Assembly (NCBI GenBank): GCA_949592205.1
Contig: CATIUR010000001.1
Span: forward strand, 42,053,001 to 42,117,000
Direction: 5' to 3'
Source: Helichrysum umbraculigerum
Lineage: Eukaryota > Streptophyta > Magnoliopsida > Asterales > Asteraceae
Length of the DNA: 64,000 bases
Shown here piece after piece: positions 9,115-21,864 of this stretch. How positions within the stretch are numbered: the stretch's first letter is position 1; the number at the start of each line of letters is the position of its first letter. The notes under the pieces were generated by a model. It had not been told where the DNA came from and did no database searches. It saw nothing but the letters and a program-made list of their open reading frames with translations. Both the position numbers and the translations under genes were made by a program.

Positions 9115-12100
9115 TCATCTCTTTGACTGAAAGAACCTTAAACCTATCAGATTGACCAGTTCAATAAAACGTGATCGCAAAAAGGCTTTTGTGAAAAGGT
9201 CCGCACACTGCTTAAGGGTCTCTATATGTACGACATCTATAAGGTGTTTCTCAAAGCAATCCCGTATGAAGTGGAACCTAAGTTCGATATGTTTGGTCTT
9301 AGAGTGCTGAACGGGATTGTGTGTTATAGATATAGCAGCTGTATTATCAATGTAAATAGGAGTCATAGAGAGATTGAACCCGTAATCACGCAGCTGATGC
9401 TGAATCCAGAGAACTTGAGAACAGCAACTTGCAGCAGCAACATACTCGGCTTCAGCTGTGGAAATAGCAACCGCAGTCTGCTTTTTGCACTGCCAAGAAA
9501 CTAAGCGCGATCCAAGGAACTGACATCCTCCAGTAGTTGACTTCATATCTATCTTGCAGCCACCAAGATCCGAATCCGAATAGGCAGTTTACTCGAAGTT
9601 TTTCTCGTTTGAATACCATAGACCCAGAGATGGCCTAAAAGCAAGATATCCAAAAATGCGTTTTACTGCCTTCATATGAGACACCTTCGGATTTGCTTGA
9701 AATCGTGAGCAGAGAGAAACAGCAAACACTATATCTGGTCTTGAGGCAGTCAGGTACATGAGAGAGCCTATCATTGAGCGATAGTCTTTCTCCTTGCAAT
9801 CTTCATCGTCCTCATTAGGTCCAAGATTGTGTCTTGCTTCAATTGGAGTGCCATAGTGTTTACAGTTGAGCAATTCATATCGTTTTAACATGTCAGTGAC
9901 ATATTTTGACTGGTGGATATAAATTCCATTGTCAGATTGCTCAACCTGTAGTCCCAGAAAGAACGTGAGTTCCCCCATAGCACTCATTTCAAACTCAGAT
10001 TTCATCAGTCTTTCAAAATCCTTGCACAACTGATCATTAGTTGATCCAAAAATTATGTCGTCCACATAGACCTGCACAAGTAACAAATCCGCTCCTTCCC
10101 GTTTGATGAAAAGCGTGCTATCAATCTGTCCTCTATCAAAACCATTCTGCAGCAAGTACTTGGCAAGTCGCTCATACCAAAGTCGAGGAGATTGATGAAG
10201 ACCATACAAAGCTTTCTTCAGTTTGCAAACATGATTAGGATGCTTTGGGTCTTCAAAACCTGGAGGTTGACACACATAAATCACTGCGTCGACATCTCCA
10301 TAAAGAAAAGCACACTTCACGTCAAGTTGATACACGCGGAATCCTTTAAAAGAAGCATAAGCTAGAAAAATCCGAATTGATTCCAAACGAGCAACAGGAG
10401 CGAAAACTTCATCATAGTCAATACCCTCTAATTGACTATATCCTTGAACTACCAGACGGGCTTTGTTTCGAATAACAGCCCCACGATCATCCATTTTGTT
10501 ACGGAAAACCCAACGAGTACCCGTCAAGTGAGCACCCTTGGGTAGAGGAACAATTTCCCAAACATTCATCTTGTTTATTTGCTGTAGTTCCTCCTGCATA
10601 GCCTCGACCCAAGATGGATCCTTTAAGGCTTGATCAACCTTTTTAGGTTCAATTTGAGACAAATGACATGAATCGATATGTGCAATAAGTCCCAAAAGCT
10701 GCTGAGCTGAAGTCTGCTTTGCTTGGTGTCGTGTTTGAACAGATGCATGAGGATCACCAATAATATTATCAATGGGGTGATCCTTATGTATACGAGTTTC
10801 TGGTATGGCACCTGGCACAATATCCACACCCAGATTGTTCAAATCTCCCTCAGTTTCAGGAGTAGCAGCAGACTCAGGAGAGGCTAACTCTTCTTCTTCT
10901 ACTTCATCTTCATGAGAAAATAAGTGAGAGTAGGCCATTGTTTCTTCCATTTCATCTTCTTCTTGAGGTTCCTCTAAAGGAGGCATATTTGGATCATATG
11001 GAAGTTCCTTTGTGTAGGTATAAACTGTTTTAGAAGGAGCAGCCGAAGATGATGGAGTAGGAGATGGTGTAGATGGTGGTGATTTGGTAGTGGTTTGAGG
11101 TTGTGTGGGTTTTGGTTGTGATGGTGTAGGTGTAGGTTGTGGAGGTGTAGGATTAGTTGGTGGAGGTGCGGGTGTTGCATTGGGAGATGGGTCGGATGGT
11201 TTATTGGTAACAGGTGTATCTTGAGAAAGATCAAGCTCATGAAGTATAGAAATCAATTCTTCCGTTTCATCTTCTTCCGGAATATTGAAAGAGTTGAAGA
11301 GGTTTCCATAGTTGAAAAACCAGTCCGGACCCGTTCCTTGAGGAGGTTCCGTATACCTTAAACATTTCACTTCAAAATGCTCCTCAATCTGATTCGATGA
11401 TTTGTTAAAGACTCTTTTGTTCGGAGAGTTGACTGAATATCCAAGAAAAATCCCTTCAACAGCTTTATCACCAAACTTAGAAACCTTATCTTTTGTTATC
11501 ATGATCAGACATGGACACCCAAATGGTTCTAGGAACTGCAGATTTGGCTTACGGTTATTGAAAAGTTCATAACACGTCTTGTTCTTTTTCTTAACCGTGA
11601 GTACTCTGTTGAGAACATAACAGGCAGTATTAACTGCCTCAGCCCAGAAGATAATTGGTAACTTGGAGTCAGCTAACATAGTCCGAGCTGTCTCGATGAT
11701 TGTCCTGTTCTTCCTTTCATCAACTCCATTCTGTTGTGGAGTCCTCGGAGCACTAAATTGATGCTCAATACCTCTTGTAGCACAAAACAATTCGAGAGTT
11801 GAGTTCTTGAATTCAGTTCCATTATCACTTCGTATCCTTTTCACCTTCAAGTTGCACAGATTTGCCAACTTGTCCAACAAATACACCAGAATCTCAGGAG
11901 TTTCCCCCTTTGTGGTCAAAAAGTAAACCCACGAAAACCTTGAGTAGTCATCAGTGACTACCAAGCAGTAAGACCGACCACCAATGCTCTTTGTAGAAAC
12001 TGGACCGAAAAGATCCATATGCAGTAGTTCCAATGGAGCATTTATGGAATTCACCTGCTTAGACTTATGGGACTTCTTACGTAGCTTTCCTTTTTGGCAG

Positions 12101-12675
12101 GAGATACAGTCATCCATTAAAGCAAATGACTGTTTCGGAACTCCTAGCACTAGGTCATTTTTGGTCAAGAAATTCATTTTTCGGAAATGAATATGTCCCA
12201 TTCGTCTGTGCCAAAGCAGTGATTCCTTTTCAGAAGCCTTAGACAAGAGACACGTATACTCGTTCGATGTCTCAACAGTTCTCATATTCAAAATGTATGT
12301 GTCATCCTTTCTTGGTGCTCTCAGTAACACCCATTCTTCCGGAATGACATAACCAGGCTTCAATATCACACACTCTGTCTTTGTGAACGCAGTTGTATAA
12401 TCCTTATCACAGACCTGTGAAACACTTAGCAAGTTGTGCGTAAGCTGTTCCACGTAGTTCACATTTTCGAAACTAACATTGCCGTTAGTTAACGTTCCTC
12501 TTCCAGAAATAGTTCCCCCAGAATCTCCAGCAAAGGCAACATAACCTCCTGCATGTGGTTTAATATCCACAAGTAAGGATACATCGCCTGTCATATGTCG
12601 CGAGCAGCCACTGTCCAAATACCATTCACTATCTTTAACACGTTCTGACTGCTGCAACACACAAACGAAAGGAGA
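9115..12675 (-). pseudogene. SireA pol: protease, integrase, reverse transcriptase, RNase H
   Basis: Domains in order, counted from 12660: aspartic protease motif LDSGCSRHMTG (about 16-26); GAG-pre-integrase zinc region with LLWHRRMGHIHF (about 148); integrase core with D in MDLFGPV (about 215), D in SDNGTEF (about 277) and E in GVDERKNR (about 312); a long proline/threonine-rich linker; RT with LDVKCAFLYG (about 777) and YVDD (about 864); and RNase H with TAEAEY. The frame is the same as gag, separated by one TAA (12676-12678). No ATG lies near its start, so translation probably depends on readthrough or on a splice that removes the stop. One in-frame TAA just before RNase H (about 9587-9589) breaks the frame, so this copy probably makes no full polyprotein. 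The long linker and RT style suit Sirevirus. Confidence 0.9.
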
Positions 12676-15493
12676 TTAGTGAGAAACGGTGACCCAAGCC
12701 TTTACAGACTTAGGTCGACCGTGGTCATCAACAATAATCACGTCAGATAGGATTTTATCTTTAAACAAATTAGAATTTTTATCTGATGTGTTATTGTTGA
12801 CGACTGAAGAGTCAACATCAGACTCTTTATGTTTCCAAACTTTTGAAGATTCGGAATCGGTAATAGAAGTAATGTTGGGCTTTTGAATTGGCAAAGATTT
12901 TTGCTCAACATTACTTGGTTTCGAAACAGACTTGGGAGAGTTTGAGTAACGCCTAGGTGGAGATTTAGAAAAAGAGTTTCTATAAACAGATGTCCTAGGC
13001 ATCTCTCTCCCATATCGCTGATTTGACAGCTTTGGACATTCACGGATTAAATGTCCTTGTTTCTTGCAGTAGAAACAAGAACGAGTCTCAATAAACGGTT
13101 GAGGCTGAGGAATTACCACAGGGGGTGGAGAAACATTTCTAGAACATGAACATTGAGTACACGTCTTAGAAAATGTTTGTCTTGGTTGAGAGGTTGAAGA
13201 TGATGGTTTATCATACGAAACATTTTCATTTACTAATTTTCTTTGCAAAATCTTTACAGGTGACTGTAAAGTTTGTTGTTTCGAGTTTAAAACCTTAGCT
13301 TTTCCCTTATTTGGTTGAACCTTAATTTCAGGTTCAACCTTTGAAATCACTTTTTCAGGTTTAAATGCAACCTTCTTAACCTCCGGATACTCCTGATCCG
13401 TAATGTCCTCAATCTCAACAATCTCCTCAACACTAACAGGAGATTCATTCTTTACTTTAACATTCTCCTTAACACTAACAGGAGATTCATTCTTTACTTC
13501 AACATTCTCCTTAACACTAACAGGAGATTCAAGCACAGACTTAACAAACTTTGGCAAGGGGTACTCTGGCCGCTTGGTTTTCTCCTTTGCCGGTTTGTTA
13601 TGTTTGGTCTCTTTAGCATCTATAGCTTTTAAACCATAAAGCTTGGACCAGTCAACTGGAATCTCTTCAAAGCCTTCCTTAACAGGCAGGGGACAATGAG
13701 TAGTAGGAGGAGGGACTGAGTTGTATCCCAATCCCTCATTCTTCTTCCCTTTAGTACCATGCTTGCTAAGAATTTCATTAAAAACAACCGTTGAGGAATT
13801 TGAACCTAAGATTTTACTCTTATAATTCTCATACTCAGCTTTTAAATCTGTAAGTTCTTTATTTAGTAATTCAATTTCAACAAGATAGCTTTTAATGGCA
13901 TCTTCTTGACTGAAAACCTTAGATTTATATTTCTGAGTATCTAACCGATGAGCCTCAAGATGTTTTTCATAAAGTTTCTCATTAGCTTTTAAGAAATTAT
14001 TTGACTCGGTTAGTTTTTCATTCTTTTTCTTCAACTCTACAGTTTCGTTCTGAAATGCTTTTAGAGATTCAGTTAACTTAATACATGAGATACAATTTAA
14101 CGGTTCATCATGTACCTCATTCACAATGTGAGCCATCAGACACTGTTGGTAATGCTGGGAGACAGGCGTCCAATCTTGACTTGTAGGCTCAAAAGCAATC
14201 AGGGCATTATAAGCAATCCCTTTCTTAGAAACTTCCTTTTCTTTGGCCTTTGGAGGAGTAGATGGTGTTGTGAATCCCGATGCTGGCATTTTGGGTTTCT
14301 CGCACTCTCTGGCGAAGTGACCCAAATTTTGACAATTGTAACATCGGACCTTACTCTTGTCAAATCCGAAGCCAGTCTTTCCATCACCCTCCAAGCTTTT
14401 ACGCCCTGTCCTCTGTAAGAACTTTTGAATTCTTCGGGTGATCATTGCCACATTCCAAGTTAAATCCATTTGCTCCAGATCGTCTTCATCAAGCTGAGCA
14501 TAGTCCTCCTTAGTCAACTCCAAAGTTAGATTCGGTTGAGTAACCAAATCCTTGTAAGAGCTTAAGAAAGCTGTGTAGATGGCAGCTTGCTCCTGAATGG
14601 CAGGTGAGACTTGAACCTGTTGTTGATTTGAAGAAGGTCCAGTCAGGAAAACAGAATGAATCCCATCAGAAGAAGAAGAAGTCGATGAAGCATTTGTATT
14701 TGATACAAAGGCAACTCCTGATCCATAAGTCTTTCCAGAGTTGATCTTAACACCATACACACTAGGATTCTGAACAGCAGCACCAGACCTAGTTTCTTTC
14801 TTCTTAATCTCCATCGCGTGAGCTTGAAGATCCCCTATCAACGCATCCAAAGACATGTTTGCAAGTTCTTCATTTTCCTTTAAAAATTGAACTTTAATAT
14901 CCCAAGAACTCGGCAACACATCCAGTAGCTTCTTATTTACTTCAATTGAAGGAAAAGTATAACCCCCCTTCAAACAACTCACCAACTAACCGTGAGTACC
15001 TAGTGAATAAAGAAGTCGTGTCTTCATCAGGAAGGATGTCAAAGATATCGTACTGTTTCTTAATCAGTTCGAGCTTGGCTTCCTTGTACTTATCATTCCC
15101 TCCATAACGAGTTTCAATAGCCTTCCACAAATCAAAGGCTGTTTCATGAGTTCTGAAAAGCCATAGAACATCCTTGGTTAAACACATTTTAATCATTGAA
15201 AAAGATTTTCTTTCAGTATCAAAATCTTTCTTCTCCTCGGGAGACATGGCTTTATAGGTCTTAGCGGGACGAATACCACGGTATTCCCCTTCAGCTAATG
15301 GAGGTACATAACGCTCACGTAATGGTCCCCATAATTCTGGACAGTGAAAGTCAATATATTGCTCAACTCGGTCTCTCCAGTACACATAATCCATGTCCGC
15401 AGTAAATAGTGGAGGTTTATTGCTTGAACCAATGTCATTACTTTGTTTAATCATCTCCCTAAGTCCTCTAATATCCTCTTTATTAGCTGCCAT
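12676..15493 (-). pseudogene. SireA gag, large Sirevirus type, frameshifted
   Basis: Capsid/nucleocapsid precursor starting at 15493 (MAANKEDIRGL). The N-terminal part is copia-gag-like, with a DMDYVYWRDRVEQY segment. The frame shifts at a run of six C (14963-14968), where two overlapping frames meet; a one-base indel explains it. The second frame continues to 12676. It carries CCHC knuckle 1 (CYNCQNLGHFAREC, about 14309-14350), a Glu/Lys-rich coiled-coil region (about 13800-14090), a 13-residue repeat present three times (about 13405-13535), CCHC knuckle 2 (CFYCKKQGHLIREC, about 13035-13080) and a C-terminal VDDHGRPKSVKAWV tail. That tail is shared with SireB. At more than 900 codons it is far longer than most copia gags, as known for Sireviruses. 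Confidence 0.88.
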
Positions 15494-15527
15494 TGTAATT
15501 ACTTAATCGAAAAACAAACTTCTGATC

Positions 15528-15830
15528 TTAGCGACGTAGGAGAGTACGTCGCACCAAGATTATGCGACGTTGATAGGTACGTCGCAAAAGCAAAGGATTC
15601 AATTAAGAATCAGAAATATGCGACGTAGAGAGGTACGTCGCAGCTGACGTCGCAGAGGACGTCGCAGAATCACACTATGCGACGTAGAGAGTTACGTCGC
15701 AGATGACGTCGCAGAGGACGTCGCAGAATCACACTACGTCGCAACACGACGTCGCACAGACTAATTAAAGTCCAAACCACTACGTCGCACACGACGTCGC
15801 AGCTTACGTCGCTATGGTACGTCGCAAAAC
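15528..15830. repeat. SireA leader with GCGACGT dyads
   Basis: In the untranslated leader between primer site and gag, at least four dyads keep the 8-base spacer (AGGAGAGT, TGATAGGT, AGAGAGGT, AGAGAGTT). Tandem same-direction half-sites (GACGTCGCAGAGGACGTCGC, twice) and several further ACGTCGC half-sites follow. The leader from 15831 to 16043 has no dyads and no ORF. Confidence 0.85.
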
Positions 15831-16043
15831 GCGTTGAGCAGCGGCCAAAAACCCTAAAAACGAAATTTTTAACCCTAAACGAAAACCACGAATGTTGAAC
15901 GACGGAAACCTTCAATAATCCCAGTAATACTGATTGAAAAACCTGTAAAAACACAAAACAAACGTGATAAACACAAAAACACACGAATATCACGTCCTTT
16001 TAAATCCCAAACTCGATCCGAATCGCCAAAACGAGCACTCACT

Positions 16044-16055
16044 GCTCTGATACCA
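16044..16055 (-). other. SireA primer-binding site (initiator tRNA-Met)
   Basis: The plus strand GCTCTGATACCA is TGGTATCAGAGC on the element strand. It starts two bases after the 5' LTR and is complementary to the 3' end of initiator tRNA-Met, as in most plant copia elements. Confidence 0.95.
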
Positions 16056-16057
16056 GT

Positions 16058-16466
16058 TGTTTGTCCCTAACCTTGGATCTAGTACGAACCGAGTCAATCA
16101 ATTGATGGCGGAAACAACAATTGACTAATCAAACAATCACACGAATAACAATACGCAATGAATATCAAACGAAACGTATTATATTCAGTAATAATCGGTC
16201 AGATTACAGAGATTTCGACTAATTGCTTTTAGGGTTTCGTCAACCCTAAAACAGAAAACATAAAACGAATTTATACAAAATCTGGCACCTGCGACGTCGC
16301 ACGCTACGTCGCAGGCCCAAGCCCATGCGACGTTGGCTACGTCGCAGGCCCAAAACCTGACGTCGCACCTGCGACGTTGCACGCTACGTCGCAGGAGTCA
16401 GGAATGCTAATTCTAATTACAAACTATGAGCTAGACCAACTGACAGACACTAAACATGTACTAACA
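16058..16466 (-). repeat. SireA 5' LTR
   Basis: 409 bp, the partner of 3909-4317, followed by the TCTTT duplication at 16467-16471. Element-strand layout: U3 ending in GCGACGT dyads, then TATA (TGTATAAATT, plus strand about 16268-16277), then a short R/U5 of about 200 bp. Confidence 0.92.
16268..16400 (-). promoter_or_regulatory. SireA LTR core promoter with dyads beside TATA
   Basis: TATAAAT on the minus strand (about 16269-16276), with GCGACGT/ACGTCGC half-sites directly upstream in element sense (about 16290-16396). These include dyads with 8-base spacers (AGCGTGCA, AGCGTGCG) and one with 5 (AGCCA). Confidence 0.65.
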
Positions 16467-18205
16467 TCTTTTCTCTCTCTCTAGAAATACTCTCTCTCTA
16501 GGTTTTCTTTAGTGTCTCTCTCTAGGTTCTCTCTCTAGTCTTTCTCTCTAGTTTCTTGCTAGGGTTTTAAACCCTTGGACTAGTGAGAAGATTAGTGGGG
16601 GAATCCTTCTCTTTTCTTCTAGATTAGTTATGTAATTAATTAGTAGAGACTAGCTTATGTAATGCTTGGACTTTACGAAGAAATACAAGTGTTATTCTGC
16701 CCGCAATTCGTATCGGTCTTATCTATCCTTTCTATTATTAATTTGTCATATTGTTCTTGTTTGATGTATGTGATTAATTAATATTAGAAATGTTTATTGC
16801 TATGCATTGTGAGTAGTTGCTTGTATGTTTGCCATGATTTAGATAGTAGTGAATATACGATTGGGATAATATCGTTATAAAACAACGGAGGTAACGTTAT
16901 ACGGCTTTCATTTGTATAGCGCCGGAAACATCACTAATGTGTGGAGTACGGAACGTGGAAGCTATGAAAGTTGTGGGCACAATCCATTGTGGAATAATGT
17001 TCCCAATTGTTATCTGTATATAGATGATGTTACATTAAACCCTTATCTATATAATTGGGAGTTATTACTTGTTTATCTGTCTAGGCTTATCCTGAATATA
17101 GACTTAATCATTCACCCTTTCCAGTCTTTCACGTGACTATTGCCATAGTCATAGGAGTTATAAACCCTAGCTACGAACATATAGTTATTACTGTTATTAA
17201 CATGGTCTAGGTATCATATAAGTTGTGGAAATGCTAAACATATTAAAGTAGTGTACACCGTGAGTCTGCATAGACTTAGTAAACTATGGAAATACTTAAT
17301 GCAGTGTACACTGTCAGTATACCTAGGCATGAACGACTGATTGTAAAGGAGGGTCTAATTCACGACGGAGGTATTTGTGCTTAATTGATAGAATATGAGT
17401 TTTGAAAAGAAAGCAAGGAGTCGGCTGTATTCCCAGATGCTTTAACCCCATAACTCTACGTAACTGATAGTTTAGAATAACATAGTTAATAACCAGTATA
17501 CATTTAGATGACGCATTTAGGCTTAGGTGTTAAGAAAGGTCAGAATGTCCTATTGGCAGTTTGCTACCTTATTCATGCACCCATGAGTTATCTCCATAGA
17601 CTCACTGTTCCGTAACAGGGCAGTTGAGCAAGGGTCACTGTTCAGTCACAAGGGCAGTGTTGGGGGTTAAGCAACCTGATCTGATCAGACTCACGATAGC
17701 CTAGGTACTCAGTGACATACTAATTTAGAACCGGACTAAAGAAGTAGGGTCCTAGTGTTTACACCTGTAGTCTATATGTTTGTCACCTGAATGTGTCCCC
17801 AATTAATCATCATCTTATACACTATCCTAAATCATGGTGAACCACGTCTTTGTTGTCCTTAAGTGTTATATATGCTAGTCTCCCTTTACTTTCATGCTTT
17901 AGTAGTTTTAATAGTTTAAATAGATAAAAACCAAAAACAATCACCTACCCACTTATTCAAACCATAGCTTGATAATTAGTTTATCGGAACTAGCTCTGTT
18001 TCAATTCTACCGTCGTGAGGAACGACCCTGGATCATCCTTACCGCATACTCGTACCAGGTATTCATTCCCAGTATCAGTAAGTAGTACGGAGGATTAGGC
18101 TCCCCCCGACTATTATAAATTTAAAACTACCATTGGTGCCGCACCTAGTGGAAGGGTCCGCAACGATAGGAAGCGATTCCTAAACTGACCGCTGGGTGCG
18201 CATCA
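16467..18205 (+). repeat. 3' LTR of the outer gypsy element, right part
   Basis: Continuation of the LTR that begins at 3171. It opens with a CT-rich leader (about 16467-16560, repeated TCTCTCTCTAG) directly downstream of the TATA box on the other side of the insertion. It ends GGGTGCGCATCA at 18205, matching the TGATG start as terminal inverted bases. No ORF of note. The bases after the end (AGCAT) would be the target duplication, but the left partner is outside the window. Confidence 0.7.
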
Positions 18206-18940
18206 AGCATCAACGTCGAGCAAATCACCTGTCCTCAAATCAACCACATATGCTGAGGCACGGATTCGAACCCCTAACCTATAGGTCACACATGTGGAAT
18301 CTGAGTATTTGCGGTGGCGGTAAAAATTGAGCATTGTCCAATTAGTTCAAACACTATTATTCTAACATTGACCAAACCAAATGTTCTTCAACCCAATTTG
18401 CTAACAAGATTCGATACGCGCATTTAGTAAAAATGTTGTTTGAAAACAATCGAAGGGATGGAGTGGTTAATCTTTTCCTTCTCTTTTTTATGTATGCCAT
18501 GTTAGATATGTATATGTATATCTATTATCTATTACTTCTATTACTACTATATAATGCATATCCCCCATTTTTTAAATCTAAGTCAGGCTTTAATCTTGAC
18601 TGTTGAATTCTACAAGTTTGATCTCAGCCATCAAAGTCTTTTTGACCTACATATATAAACAACTTATCAAACTATAACACACACTTTAAAAATAAAAATA
18701 ACATACAACCTTTTCACTCAACCTAAAATCTGGCTCCTAAGACACCACTGAACGCACAACCGCCGCCGCCCATTACAACCATTATTCTATTTCAAAAACC
18801 ACTATCACCACTGCAACAATGTTGAGTTGCCACCACAACTACAATAACTTTCAATTGCCTCCGCCGATAATGCTACTAAAAACGCATGTTAGATCCGAAT
18901 TTTCAAGCAAGTTTACACTAGATCTGTATTGTTCTTGTAT
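18206..18940. other. Unassigned spacer between two elements
   Basis: I recognise no element here. A TATA-like TATATAAAC (18652-18660) is followed by an A/C-rich stretch and a short ORF from 18819 that runs into the chromovirus tail at 18941. A GATTCGAACCCC phrase near 18265 resembles a tRNA B box in reverse, without other tRNA structure. It may be a host intergenic or broken genic fragment. Confidence 0.4.
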
Positions 18941-19041
18941 TACGAAATGCGCAGAAAATATCCACATCTTTTCGAACATGCGCCAGACACTGACAACTCA
19001 ACTTAAATTTCGAGGATGAAATTTCTTTAATGAGGGGAGAA
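18941..19041 (+). pseudogene. Chromovirus integrase 3' tail fragment
   Basis: From ACGAAATGCGCAG on, this matches 46256-46355 at the end of G2 integrase, including the purine tract ATGAGGGGAGAATG just before the LTR. Only the last 100 bp of the internal region remains. Its presence left of an LTR that also has a primer site on its right means this LTR is shared by two units or arose by recombination. Confidence 0.7.
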
Positions 19042-20829
19042 TGTGACACTCCTCCAATTACGGTATATTTCCGTACATTAATCACATGCATGTCTTAGGC
19101 TAATTCCCTGCTAAGTGAATTCAAAACTATTTTTATGAGATAAGTTTAGCAAAGCACGACAATTTTAAAACGTAAGGTATTACAACTTTTGTAATTATGT
19201 ATAATTACACGAAAACAATCGGGTGTGACCTGACAACTACGCGATCGTTGGTGATACAATTTTATAAATAACGTAAAACTATCTCTATAGTAGTTATTTA
19301 CTTGGATATATTATGCTATAACGATAAGCATAACGATTAAAAGAAAATACTTATACGTTTTATATATAAAACGTAACGTACGCGACAAACGTTCACGAAA
19401 CGAACCCGATAACCAAACAAATCAAAATTTATATTTTGTAAACTCAAAACAAAGTATTTGAAATAATACTTCGAAAAAAATCAGTGTTTAAATATCGTTA
19501 ACTAAACCAAACCAAATAACGTATATACGCGTTGGAACGTACACGCGACTAACGGGATAAATACCTAAATGCCTACAATAATTTGGAGACAACAATATCA
19601 CCAACCCATATCTCCTCTTTGTTGACTAAGTAACCGGCCATGAGGCCATGCCTCATCAACCATACTTGTTTGAATTTTTTTAAACACTTACATTTACACA
19701 TATACTTACACTCCACCACATTTCAATAATTCACCACACTCTCTCAACTCTTTTGGCCTCAATCTTTTTCTCTACGGCTTTCACAGCCCAAATCATCATC
19801 AACACCATCATAAAAATCATCACCTAGATCATCATCAAGTTGCAAAGGGAAGGAGCTAGATCAAGCCACAACATCATCACCTCCTTTCTTCTTTCATTCT
19901 CCATCTCAAGCTTTGTAAGGAAACTCATTTTCTTCACTTATTTTACATGATTCTTGCTTATTAACATGTTATAATTTCATCTCTTAAAAGATCATACACA
20001 AATAAAACCTAACAAAAGTTAAGTAAAACACAACCTTGGTGATAATACGTTTTCTGGGCAGATTTCTGCTCGGTGGTTGGAAAATCATAACAAATCGTAT
20101 GAGTAAAATAAACGTGTGAAACCACTTGGAAAACTTTGGTATGTTTGTTAGCTTCATTTTTCGTTTAGGACTCATCTCCCGAAATTACACCGAAATTGAG
20201 ATACGAACTGAAATGTGAACATACGTTGAAAATTATAGCTGCTGGACACAGCCGTGATTCCATATTTTTTTTTGACCCATTTGTACTTAGCTAAAAATTA
20301 TAGAAACATTATGGTAAGTAGCCATGATATGTGAGAATGTTGTGTAAAATTTTCGGAATTTTTCATGAACGAATACCTAGTGAAATCGAGCTCGAAAACA
20401 AGTATATTTTCTGGAAATCATGGCTTAGCGACTGTTTTGACATAATTTAAATAACGACACTTTCGGGTAAACCACGAACCGCAACGACAATTTTCCTGAG
20501 CTCTAAAAACATATTTAAGACATTCCTAAAAGTTTCAGGTCAAACCGAGTAGGTTTGACCAAAGTCAACAAAACCGACACCTGTAATGTTAAACGTTTGA
20601 TCAAATAAAAACATTATAGTTTTGATCCAAAAACGAGTTCTATAAATACTATGTGGTCAAACCCGAACGAAAATAAAGAGAATATATGAAAACAAAGAAC
20701 GTCAATTAACGAAAACGAAGGAACCAGGCCTGCGACAAAGCCTCTTTGTCGCATAAGCCTTTGTACCTCGCAACATCCTTGAATTGTCGCAACCTCATTG
20801 TCGCAATGCGCGTCTGACTTATAATTCGA

Positions 20830-21013
20830 ATTGTCTCATAAATAGTACAAAACGATTGTCTCAAGAATAGTGTTTTCGAATTGTCTCATATATAGTAGAA
20901 AACGATTGTCTCATGAATAGTCTAAACTGATTGTCTCGTGAATAGTACCAATTGTCTCATGAATAGTACCAACCGTCTCATGAATAGTAAAACGTGATTG
21001 TCTCACGAATAGT
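20830..21013 (+). repeat. Eight degenerate copies of TTGTCTCATGAATAGT
   Basis: Copies of TTGTCTCATGAATAGT with small changes follow each other with 5-10 base gaps. The array is in the G1 LTR. I did not find it in the solo LTR at 48844-53680. Confidence 0.8.
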
Positions 21014-21864
21014 AACCCAAGACACTGAACATACACTTTTACAAAACATACAAACGCAACTAGCATAATAATAATATCACCACTAGTTATTATTACGAAA
21101 ACATCACCAACGGATCGTACGAATTTTAAAACACAATGATCTTTTAACGAGTGAACAACTAACATAGTTTTGGTGGTTAGCCAACTATTTATATGAACTA
21201 TCTCTTACATTTAGGACGTTAGAGACTTTACTTGGGCAACCACTTTGCTAGCTCTCACACGCTTAAGCTCACGAGGTGAGTTCACAGCCCCTACTTTTAC
21301 TGTTTTGATGCTTTCAAACTAGGGGTGAAAAACATAGCAACTATTTTGCTACTATATGCAATAACTTTATATGTATGCTTTCATACTATTATACTAAACT
21401 TGTTTATATATGAAATGACTTTTCATACTATATTTGGGAACATGATAACGAATCTTGGTACGGACCTTGGTTTACACGAGGTAGTTGTAGTGCACAAAAG
21501 TCCCGGTGCTTGCAACCTATAACCATTAGCTAGGTGACTCTAGTCACTGAATATACGGATAGTACTATCGAGTTGACAGCCCTCCCACTATTATAACTTG
21601 TTGGTCATGCCAACCACACGACGGCAGTCGTAACGAGGAGCGTATATTTAAACTGTTACTGAGGCAAAAACATACACAAGTCGTGGATTGGTTATAGCAC
21701 TAGGGGTCATTACTTTAACCTGCAAGGTTTAGCTCACCTTCAGGGGATCACCGTCTATGTTTTCCCACAAACATTATAGGAATGTTTTCCTAATATATAT
21801 ATATATTCACTGGAACGTTTTCCAAACGAATACGAATTGATGTATCACAACGAACGATTACATT

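Larger units (their letters stand above)
3909..16466 (-). mobile_element. SireA: Sirevirus-type Ty1/copia element with three ORFs
   Basis: A complete 12,558-bp insertion on the minus strand. It is flanked by the 5-bp duplication TCTTT (3904-3908 and 16467-16471), with 409-bp LTRs of form TG...CA at each end and a primer site next to the right LTR. In element order it has: leader with dyads, gag with two CCHC knuckles, pol (protease, integrase, RT, RNase H), a long non-coding block, and an extra 896-codon ORF ending 40 bp before the 3' LTR. The extra ORF, the large gag and the RT style (YVDDIIFGSTN) fit the Sirevirus (SIRE/Maximus) lineage. The LTRs differ at only two sites that I could find, so the insertion is young. 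Gag has one frameshift and pol one nonsense change. Confidence 0.9.

Noticed and set aside
10974..11361. His/Pro-rich and Trp/Gly-rich small frames
   Set aside because: They are shadow frames of the proline/threonine-rich linker between integrase and RT in SireA pol.
18240..18300. A GATTCGAACCCC phrase suggesting a tRNA gene or SINE
   Set aside because: Only a B-box-like phrase is present. No A box at the right distance, no cloverleaf and no 3' tail could be built around it.
18640..18940. A possible host gene start (TATATAAAC plus ATG at 18819)
   Set aside because: The frame runs into chromovirus sequence after about 40 codons and has no recognisable motif. It is kept only as unassigned sequence.
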